Of a DNA stretch of 35,592 nt, positions 16,948 to 24,166 are shown in pieces. A model generated the notes under the pieces. It was not told the DNA's origin and searched no databases. It saw only the letters and a list, made by a program, of their open reading frames with translations. Origin of the DNA: Prochloraceae cyanobacterium (GTDB lineage Bacteria; Cyanobacteriota; Cyanobacteriia; Cyanobacteriales; JASJDA01); the NCBI GenBank assembly GCA_030065755.1, contig JASJDA010000104.1, forward strand, positions 1-35,592. Reading direction: 5' to 3'. How positions within the stretch are numbered: position 1 is the first letter of the stretch; every line of letters begins with the position of its first letter. The translations under genes were made by a program, and so were the position numbers.

Positions 16948-16998
16948 TTGTTATTTTTACCCGCGATCTCATCTTTGCCATTATATTCTTTTAAACTC

Positions 16999-17046
16999 CC
17001 TCACCCACTCCCCCCCTCACCCACTCTCCCCCTCACCCACTCTCCA
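16999..17046. repeat. 16-bp tandem repeat (CCTCACCCACTCTCCC type), three copies
   Basis: Three imperfect copies of a pyrimidine-rich unit run between the two minus-strand genes. The last part of the shortened ATPase gene is encoded by this repeat (its residues after about FGEWV), and the stop codon at 17001-17003 lies in it. Confidence 0.75.
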
Positions 17047-17894
17047 AACCGAGAATGATACAAACAGTAACGGGTTTCTTTATCGCCTTTTATTTCCTGT
17101 AGAAACTCAAACCAATTATCCAATACTTCCTGAATATCGAATACATCCTCATTGGTTATCTGGGTAATTTCCCTCAGTGAAACCCCTTCTTTTTCAGCAG
17201 AAACCAAAACCCGCAATACTGATAATTCTACGTCTGACAAACCCTCACCTTTCATTTTCTGCCAATGTTCGGAAAAAGATCGATCGTCGTCCCAGTTTTT
17301 TACATCGTATTCGGATAGATCCAGAATTTGTGAAGGAGTTTCAATTAATAAACCAGATTGTTCTTTTTTGAAAGGACGACGGGTGAGAATAAAATAGGTG
17401 CGATCGGGTAGATATCTGGGAAGATAAAACAAGTTTGTACCTGGGGGTCGATCGCTGGGGTTAATTGCGTCTAAAGCATCTATAGCAATAATTAGGGGTT
17501 GTCTTGGTTTTCTGTCGTCGCTTATTTTTTGCAGTAATAAGGAGAGAAACCAACTTCCTTCTGTTGCATTTTCAGCAATTTCCCTCTCTGTCCATTCCCC
17601 ATTTTCTATTTTCGCAGTTAATTGGGTACAAATGTATTTGAGAAATTCCTCAGTAGAATTTTTTCCCGCTACTTGGGCATTGTAATAAATAACATCAGGA
17701 TTATCTTTGGCATATTTAGCGAGAATAGTACTTTTACCGCTACCAGGAGAACCGACAATAATGAAATAACCCCGCTTATTATTGTGCAGGAAGTTGTCTA
17801 TAGCATTGAAGACAAATTCGCAGTTAGTGAAATTGGCGCTTTTTTCCTCTATTATTGTTTGGAATTGGGAATCTAATGGAACTGAGGTTTTCAT
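17001..17894 (-). CDS. Shortened NACHT/STAND-type ATPase, second copy
   Basis: The 297-residue P-loop protein has Walker A GSPGSGKST (48-56), Walker B PLIIAIDALDAI (133-144) and a sensor-like YFILTRRPF. It is a diverged paralogue of the ATPase at 20158-21834: NNKRGYFIIVGSPGSGKS matches NNSKGYFTIVGDAGMGKS, and YCLYHSRFGEWV matches YRFYHESFRDFL. Compared with that copy it lacks the N-terminal 190 or so residues and about 75 internal residues after ILDL (the joint is near NWDDDRSFSEHWQKM). Its C-terminal tail comes from a simple tandem repeat. The start overlaps the WD40 gene stop (ATGA). It could be a helper ATPase or a decaying copy; the P-loop itself is intact. Confidence 0.75.
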   Translation of the reverse strand: MKTSVPLDSQFQTIIEEKSANFTNCEFVFNAIDNFLHNNKRGYFIIVGSPGSGKSTILAKYAKDNPDVIYYNAQVAGKNSTEEFLKYICTQLTAKIENGEWTEREIAENATEGSWFLSLLLQKISDDRKPRQPLIIAIDALDAINPSDRPPGTNLFYLPRYLPDRTYFILTRRPFKKEQSGLLIETPSQILDLSEYDVKNWDDDRSFSEHWQKMKGEGLSDVELSVLRVLVSAEKEGVSLREITQITNEDVFDIQEVLDNWFEFLQEIKGDKETRYCLYHSRFGEWVRGRVGEGGSG

Positions 17895-20146
17895 GACTCT
17901 ACCTCATCGCATTTTAATCGCAAAAAATGAACCTTTCCAGATCGGTCTCCTGCGATTATTGTTCCACCATCAGAGGTAATAGCACAACAATCTATACTAT
18001 TTTCACCTCTAAAAGTAATAATTTCTTCTCCTGATGCTATATCCCATATTTTTATGGTGTTGTCCCTAGATCCAGAAACCACATATCGATCGTCTTGGCT
18101 TATGGCGATTGCAAAAACCAAGTCAAAATGACCAGTAAGAGTGCGAATTTCTTCTCCTGTTTCTCTTTTCCATACTTTTATGGTTTTGTCCTTAGATCCA
18201 GAAACCACATATCGATCGTCGTGGCTTATGGCGATCGCAAAAACCCAGTCAGAATGACCAGTAAGAGTGCGAATTTCTTGTCCTGTTGCTATATCCCATA
18301 CTTTTATGGTGTTGTCCCCAGATCCAGAAACCACATATTTATCCTTGTGGCTTATGGCGATCGCAAAAACCGAGTGAGAATGACCAGAAAGGGTGCGAAT
18401 TTTTTCTCCTGTTTCTTTTTTCCATATTTTTATGGTGTTGTCATCAGATCCAGAAACCACATATTTATCCTTGTGGCTTATGGCGATCGCAAAAACCCGG
18501 TCAGAATGACCAGTAAGAGTGCGAATTTTTTCTCCTGTTGCTATATCCCATACTTTTATGGTTTTGTCCTTAGATCCAGAAACCACATATTGATCGTCGT
18601 GGCTTATGGCGATCGCATTAACCGAGTCAGAATGACCAGAAAGGGTGCGAATTTCTTCTCCTGTTTTTCTTTTCCATATTTTTATGGTGTTGTCCCAAGA
18701 TCCAGAAACCACATATTTATCCTTGTGGCTAATGGCGATCGCATTAACCGAGTCAGAATGACCAGAAAGGGTGCGAATTTCTTCTCCTATTGCTAATGAC
18801 CATACTTTTATGGTGTTGTCGTTAGATCCAGAAACCACATATCGATCGTCGTGGCTAATGGCGATCGCAAAAACCGAGTCAGAATGACCAGAAAGGGTGC
18901 GAATTTCTTCTCCTGTTGCTAATGACCATATTTTTATGGTGTTGTCCTTAGATCCAGAAACCACATATCGATCCTTGTGACTAATGGCGATCGCCAAAAC
19001 CCAGTCAGAATGACCAGAAAGGGTGCAAATTTCTTCTCCTGTTGCTATATCCCATACTTTTATGGTGTTGTCTCTAGATCCAGAAACCACATATTGATCG
19101 TCGTGGCTTATGGCGATCGCATCAACCGAGTCTGTATGACCAGAAAGGGTGCAAATTTCTTCTCCTGGTGCTATTATTGAGCATACTTTTATGGTGTTGT
19201 CCCTAAATCCAGAAACCACATATTTATCATCCTCGTGGCTTATGGCGATATCCTCAACCCTGCTAATGGCGATCCCATTAACCCGGTCTATATGATCAGA
19301 AAGGGTGCAAATTTCTTCTCCTGTTGCTAATAACCATACTTCTACGGTGTAATCCGATGCAGAAAACACACATGTATCGTCGTGGCTTATGGCGATCGTA
19401 AAAACCCAGTAAGAATAACCAGAAAGGGTGCGAATTTCTTCTCCTGTTGCTAATAACCATACTTTTATGGTTTTGTCAGAAGATACAGAAACCACATATT
19501 GATCGTCGTGGCTTATGGCGATCGCATTAACCGAGTCTGTATGACCAGAAAGGGTGCGAATTTCTTGTCCTGTTGCTATATCCCATACTTTTATGGTTTT
19601 GTCCTTAGATCCAGAAACCACATATTGATCGTCGTGGCTAATGGCGATCGCATTAACCGAGTCTGTATGACCTGTAAGGGTGCCAATTAACCCATTCCCA
19701 GGAGGAGTTAAGCTAGGTGTCAGAGGAAGCAAGCATTGAATTTCGGTTTGGGATATTTTTTGTAGTAATTGTTGAATTTTTGTTTGTTTTTTAAAGAGTA
19801 ATAAACGTCCTGTTAATTGTCCTGCTAGTTGTTTTGTATCTCGATCTAAAATATGTGCTGAAAGTTGCAAAGCTTGTTTGATTAATTTTAAATCTTCCAG
19901 AGTTTCACTATTGTATTCTGGACGATCTGATAATTCAGCATTTTCAATTAACTCGTAATCTTCAATGAGCGATCGCACCCCAAATTTAGGGTGATTAATC
20001 TTTGCTTCGATAAAATCATAATCACTCAACGAAGAACATAACTTATTAACTCGACCAGATTCTAACCGCAAACGAGTAACTTCACCCAAAAAATGCTCTA
20101 TTTCTTCTGGTGAATTTTCTGCTAACCAAGTACGAACACTACTCAT
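17891..20146 (-). CDS. WD40 repeat sensor protein with about 14 near-identical repeats
   Basis: The 751-residue protein opens with a helical domain (residues 1-150) containing LSDYDFIEAKINHPKFGVRSLIEDY and LQLSAHILDRDTKQLAGQL. That region normally joins the NACHT ATPase to the propeller in single-chain cyanobacterial NACHT-WD40 proteins. From residue about 155 there are about 14 WD40 units of about 42 residues (consensus TLSGHSDSV.AIAISHDD.YVVSGS.D.TIKVW.IATGEEI), enough for two seven-blade propellers. Unit 3 is one residue short, unit 4 is irregular with an extra AISRVEDIAISHEDD stretch, and unit 14 is degenerate. Most variation falls on a few exposed positions, which suggests ligand recognition. 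It lies between two ATPase genes (11-base gap, then ATGA overlap). The inferred role is the sensing arm of a split STAND complex. Confidence 0.88.
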   Translation of the reverse strand: MSSVRTWLAENSPEEIEHFLGEVTRLRLESGRVNKLCSSLSDYDFIEAKINHPKFGVRSLIEDYELIENAELSDRPEYNSETLEDLKLIKQALQLSAHILDRDTKQLAGQLTGRLLLFKKQTKIQQLLQKISQTEIQCLLPLTPSLTPPGNGLIGTLTGHTDSVNAIAISHDDQYVVSGSKDKTIKVWDIATGQEIRTLSGHTDSVNAIAISHDDQYVVSVSSDKTIKVWLLATGEEIRTLSGYSYWVFTIAISHDDTCVFSASDYTVEVWLLATGEEICTLSDHIDRVNGIAISRVEDIAISHEDDKYVVSGFRDNTIKVCSIIAPGEEICTLSGHTDSVDAIAISHDDQYVVSGSRDNTIKVWDIATGEEICTLSGHSDWVLAIAISHKDRYVVSGSKDNTIKIWSLATGEEIRTLSGHSDSVFAIAISHDDRYVVSGSNDNTIKVWSLAIGEEIRTLSGHSDSVNAIAISHKDKYVVSGSWDNTIKIWKRKTGEEIRTLSGHSDSVNAIAISHDDQYVVSGSKDKTIKVWDIATGEKIRTLTGHSDRVFAIAISHKDKYVVSGSDDNTIKIWKKETGEKIRTLSGHSHSVFAIAISHKDKYVVSGSGDNTIKVWDIATGQEIRTLTGHSDWVFAIAISHDDRYVVSGSKDKTIKVWKRETGEEIRTLTGHFDLVFAIAISQDDRYVVSGSRDNTIKIWDIASGEEIITFRGENSIDCCAITSDGGTIIAGDRSGKVHFLRLKCDEVES

Positions 20147-20157
20147 GACTCAAATTT

Positions 20158-21834
20158 TTATGGCATATTATCATCAATTTCACCACTAATATCGGGTAAA
20201 CTCACCCCAGCAGCTTCTACAATATCCCGACGATGCAAAAAATCTCGGAAACTTTCGTGATAAAATCTGTAACGTGGTGGGTCATAGGTTTCCTGTTTCT
20301 GTAAAAATTGCGTCCAACCATCAATAACTTCCTGCACAGTCAATTCATTTTGCTTAGAATATTTAGCAATTATTAAACGGGAAGCAGCGCTACGTAAAGC
20401 ACACATTACATAAACAATTTTGATTTTATTTTTCGGTAAAGGCTTAGTTGTCATGCCCATTATTTGCCAGTGGCTTTCATAATATCCTTGTAAACCATCA
20501 GGTAATTCATCCAGATGTTTATCGTTATAAAAACCATCAGCTATTGCTGGCAAAACACACCGCAAATACATAAAATTATTCTCGCTTTTTACAGCAATTC
20601 TTACCACAAAATCATCTTTATATTTATCTTGTTGTTTTTTAATCCACTGATTCACACCTTGTTTATATTTCTCATCTTTCAATAATTGTAGAATATATTC
20701 TTTCACATCTCGATTGCTTTTAGTTTGTTGAGATTCTTCCCTTAAATCTAATACATCGGTAGGTATCCCAGGAGAAACATTCAATCTTTTCTCACTTTCT
20801 TCATAGGGTCTTCTCGTCAAGACAAAGTAAACTTTTTCAGGAAGATTCATCGGTAAATATAAAAGATTTCCACTTCCCTCTTGGTCAACTTCATCTAAAG
20901 CATCGACAACAATAATTAAAGGTTTCTCAGCGGATATGCGATCGCCAACTTTAGTCAGCAAAGTTGATAGATCGGCATCCGCTGCGTTTTGTAAATCATA
21001 GCGATTTATCAACTGTTGGCGAACTTTTTTTAAAAACAATTGAGGAGTATTTTTTCCCTCAGCACGAATATTAAAAAAGCAAATAGTCCCAGGATTATCT
21101 AATACGTATTTAGCAGCAATGGCACTTTTTCCCATTCCCGCATCTCCGACAATAGTAAAGTAGCCTTTGGAGTTATTATCGATAAATTCTTGTATAGCAT
21201 CAAAAACAAATTGACGACCGCAAAATAATTCTGTTTTTTCTTTAATTAACGGTTTAAATTCTTCTGCATAAGGAGATACAATTTTAGGGATTATCCCGAT
21301 TGTTTCCTTCAGCTTAGCATCAACTTCAGCAGGATTAGAAAGCTGATTTACACTTTCCAAAATCTCCCGAAAGTTTTTGCCCTGCATAACTTCAGCAGGT
21401 GTCTGCGTTAATCTGGCGACATTCGTAAATACTCGCTCAAATTCTTTAAGATAAGGACTAATATGTTCTTTAATATTTTGCTTTGCTTGTAAACCTAATT
21501 CTCGAACTATCTCGTCACCAATCCTGGTAGATTCAATAGAATATAAAACTTTATCTACAAAGGCATCAGTATCATCTAAACTAAAACTACGCCAAAAATG
21601 CACCTTAATATCTCTTTGACGAAAAAGTTTGAGAATAGGCTCAGGCTTGTCAATTCCATATTCTACTAAAGAATAAGCATAAACTCCATCAAAATCTTTG
21701 GGAGGATGTGCTGGATCTAAATTTAAGTTTTTTAAAACTTGGATGACAATCTCATTCCGTTGTGCTTTATCAATAATTTTGGGAACAGCACAAGGCAAAA
21801 TTTTAGTAATAACTGTTACAGGATGGAGATTCAT
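20158..21834 (-). CDS. STAND/NACHT-type ATPase with an N-terminal adaptor region
   Basis: The 558-residue protein has three parts. Residues 1-85 form a compact region (IIDKAQRNEIVIQVLKNLNLDP, DFDGVYAYSLVEYG, ILKLFRQRDIKVHFW) of the kind found at the front of cyanobacterial STAND proteins as an adaptor or effector-associated domain; I cannot name it securely. Residues 85-200 are helical. The NTPase runs from about 200 with Walker A GDAGMGKS (230-237), Walker B LIIVVDALDEVD (306-317) and FVLTRRPYEES, followed by a helical winged end (YRFYHESFRDFLHRRD). No WD40 or TPR sensor is attached; the next gene 11 bases on supplies it. Such ATPases act as signal-gated switches in conflict or cell-death responses; no effector enzyme is fused here. 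Confidence 0.8.
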   Translation of the reverse strand: MNLHPVTVITKILPCAVPKIIDKAQRNEIVIQVLKNLNLDPAHPPKDFDGVYAYSLVEYGIDKPEPILKLFRQRDIKVHFWRSFSLDDTDAFVDKVLYSIESTRIGDEIVRELGLQAKQNIKEHISPYLKEFERVFTNVARLTQTPAEVMQGKNFREILESVNQLSNPAEVDAKLKETIGIIPKIVSPYAEEFKPLIKEKTELFCGRQFVFDAIQEFIDNNSKGYFTIVGDAGMGKSAIAAKYVLDNPGTICFFNIRAEGKNTPQLFLKKVRQQLINRYDLQNAADADLSTLLTKVGDRISAEKPLIIVVDALDEVDQEGSGNLLYLPMNLPEKVYFVLTRRPYEESEKRLNVSPGIPTDVLDLREESQQTKSNRDVKEYILQLLKDEKYKQGVNQWIKKQQDKYKDDFVVRIAVKSENNFMYLRCVLPAIADGFYNDKHLDELPDGLQGYYESHWQIMGMTTKPLPKNKIKIVYVMCALRSAASRLIIAKYSKQNELTVQEVIDGWTQFLQKQETYDPPRYRFYHESFRDFLHRRDIVEAAGVSLPDISGEIDDNMP

Positions 21835-22157
21835 TTGCTAGTATTAAGAACAAAAATTTACACTTTGGACGATCGCTCATTAGAACCTTTAATCGAATAT
21901 TTTAAATAAAAAGGTTAAAAATTTCAAATTTTCATCAACAAAATATCGCGATCGTCATAAAAGATTTGCGATCGGACGAAAAAAAATCCTCCCCTAACCC
22001 CCCCTCCGAATTTCGGGGAGAATCAAAGAGTGGATTCTTTAACCTTTTTCCCGATCGCCCCAAAAAGTAAAATTGCGATCCTTGTTAGCGAGAAAAAAAA
22101 TTAAGACTACTTACATTGTTTCAGGGTGAGGTAAAACCCCTGACCTCTGACCTTAAA
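21835..22157. other. Intergenic region between the ARTO operon and the STAND operon
   Basis: No gene is visible in these 323 bases. A CAGGG (22122-22126)/CCCTG (22138-22142) hairpin lies just after the ctaE stop, and a C-rich stretch with CTCCGAATTTCGGGGAG near 22004-22020 can fold as a second hairpin. These may end the oxidase transcript. The part next to 21834 is AT-rich and should hold the STAND operon promoter, but I see no clear -35/-10 pair. Confidence 0.4.
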
Positions 22158-22775
22158 TCATTGCCAAACGTAAATTAGAACAAACAAAATAATCCAAATT
22201 ACATCAACGAAATGCCAAAATAATGATGTTGCATTAACACCAAAGTGACCCGAGTCGTAGTTACCAGGAATAAACGATCGAAACAGAATCATTATCTGCA
22301 ACAAGATACCTATGAAGACGTGTAAACCGTGGAAACCCGTCAGCAGGTAAAAAGTTCCTCCAAATACACCACTAGTGAAACCAAATTCCAGATTACTCCA
22401 TTCGATCGCTTGTCCCAATAAGAAATAGCTTCCCATAGCGATTGTTGCCAAAAGAAAAATGCGAAATCCTTTGAGGTTGTGGCGCTGAAGTTCTTTTTCT
22501 GCTAAATAAATTACAAAACTACTAGAAACCAAAACTATAGAGTTAATTGCTGGTTCCCTAACTTCTAATCCTGAAACACCCGCAGGTAGCCAGTCAACGG
22601 TAGTCGTTTTATAAACAATATATCCAGCAAAAAAACTCAGGAAAATAATACTTTCCGACAGCAGAAAGACAATAAAGCCGAACATACTATTCCCTTCGTG
22701 GTCGTGAGTATGTTCTTCTGCTTCGTGAAGCAAATGTTCTATACTAAGAGACTCAGTGACGATCGTATTGCTCAT
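22158..22775 (-). CDS. ctaE: Haem-copper oxidase subunit III (ARTO CtaE)
   Basis: The 205-residue protein has five membrane helices and the subunit III signatures FGFIVFLLSESIIFLSFFAGY, TGFHGLHVFIGILLQ and FWHFVDVIWIILF. The His-rich N-terminus (LLHEAEEHTHDHEG) precedes the first helix. It begins one base after the ctaD stop, so the genes are translationally linked. Length is normal for the cyanobacterial five-helix form. Subunit III supports stability and proton supply of the oxidase. Because the intron blocks ctaD upstream, transcription reaching ctaE may be reduced or may start inside the intron. Confidence 0.93.
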   Translation of the reverse strand: MSNTIVTESLSIEHLLHEAEEHTHDHEGNSMFGFIVFLLSESIIFLSFFAGYIVYKTTTVDWLPAGVSGLEVREPAINSIVLVSSSFVIYLAEKELQRHNLKGFRIFLLATIAMGSYFLLGQAIEWSNLEFGFTSGVFGGTFYLLTGFHGLHVFIGILLQIMILFRSFIPGNYDSGHFGVNATSLFWHFVDVIWIILFVLIYVWQ

Positions 22776-22776
22776 T

Positions 22777-23459
22777 TTAGTGATGTTGTTTTTCAGTAAT
22801 TTCTTGTTGTTTTTGGCTGTTGCGGTATTTGCTGCGATCGAGAACTAAAGGTTCTGATTTACCATAGCCATAGGGTTCGGAAATAACGATCGGAATTTCG
22901 TCAAAATTTTCTATTGGGGGTGGGGAAGAGATTGTCCATTCCAGTCCGATCGCCCTCCAAGGGTTAGCGGGTGCTTTTTCGCCGTTTATCCAGGAACTGA
23001 TTATATTGAGGATAAAGGGTAAGGTAGACATTCCCAGTAAAAAAGCACCTAAACTAGCAATAACATTCCAAAAAGTATACTCAGGGGCATAAGAAGAGAC
23101 TCTACGCAACATCCCGTGTAAACCTAATGGGTGCATGGGTAAAAAGTTGAGGTTAGTACCGATGAATGTCAGCCAGAAGTGCAACTGACCTAAACCTTCG
23201 TAATACATTCGCCCTGTCATTTTCGGAAACCAGTGATATATAGCTGCATATATCCCCATGGTCACAGTTCCATAAAGGACGTAGTGAAAGTGACCGACAA
23301 TGAAGTAAGTATTGTTAACGTGAATGTCAACAGGAACAGAAGCCAGCATAATGCCAGTAATACCAGCAAAGACGAACATTACCAATGCGCCTAAAGCAAA
23401 TAACATTGCAGTCTTTAGGCGCAATTTGCCTCCCCAAATAGTACCAAGCCAAGCAAATA
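22777..23459 (-). pseudogene. ctaD: ctaD, C-terminal part (226 residues) after the intron
   Basis: This is the downstream exon-equivalent of subunit I. The native sequence resumes at FAWLGTIWGGKL and includes VNNTYFIVGHFHYVLYG, whose two His are the conserved haem a3 and haem a ligands, and it runs to a normal cytoplasmic tail. Joining base 23459 to 26198 rebuilds ...PTGIK-V-FAWLG... in frame, with the valine codon split by the intron. An open frame reaches back into the intron to a Met at 23493, adding 12 foreign residues (MWGLISSQRIAL). A separate C-terminal polypeptide could therefore be made if a transcript covered it. Confidence 0.92.
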
Positions 23460-24166
23460 GTGCGATTCGTTGGCTAGAAATCAAGCCCCACAAGGGTTAG
23501 AAGGATTAGCCGCTAGGAATTAATGGAGAGTGCCTTAATCTCTCAGAACCTAGACAACTTAACTAGCCTGATGGTGAGCCTGGTATAAAGTTATACCTAC
23601 AACTTGTGAAAGTTGAAGAAATATAACAGAAATACCTAATCTTAATAAAGAAACAAGCAAGTCCATCTCTCCAGGTGCAGGAGTAAAAGCATCGCCCCCA
23701 GGGTAGCGAACGGTCATCAATCCCTGAAGCGGGGTGAAATGTCGATATCTACCAGCCTAAAGGTAGAAACTCGGCTAGCAACCGACCATGAGCAAGCTAA
23801 AAGCTGAAAAAAACCTGAGTGTCACCATTAACCTTGTCTTAGCAGCGAAATAAGGCTGACACGCTGCGGTCAAAATAAGACCTCGGAGTGGAAAACTGTA
23901 ATATTTGAGCAGTAAAAGTCAATCATGCTTTCGATGATTGATTGTACCCGTAAAACTCCTGGTGATTGAAAGGAACTCTAAAGTCGGAAACCTAGGCTAG
24001 TTAGGAACGAATTAACCTCTGGGCTTACTCTCGGTAAGGTCGAAAACGCCGAGTAGTCAACCAAGACGCAAAACTCTACTACTGTAGGTAACTCAGAGGA
24101 AAGATTGCGTAAGAAAGCAAAAGCCTGGGGTAACTCCCAAGGATAAGCAGACGTACGCACGGAAAC

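Noticed and set aside
18095-18796. Long plus-strand open frame (233 residues) with repeated YGDRKN..VRMT units
   Set aside because: It is the antisense of the WD40 repeats; repetition of one stop-free antisense unit keeps the frame open. No start signal or family pattern is present.
18095-19700. Regular DNA repeats resembling a CRISPR array
   Set aside because: The period is about 126 bases, repeats are in frame with WD40 units, there are no unique spacers, and no cas genes are nearby.
22777-23493. A separate short oxidase gene starting at MWGLISSQ
   Set aside because: The first 12 codons are intron sequence, and the remainder joins in frame to the upstream half of ctaD.
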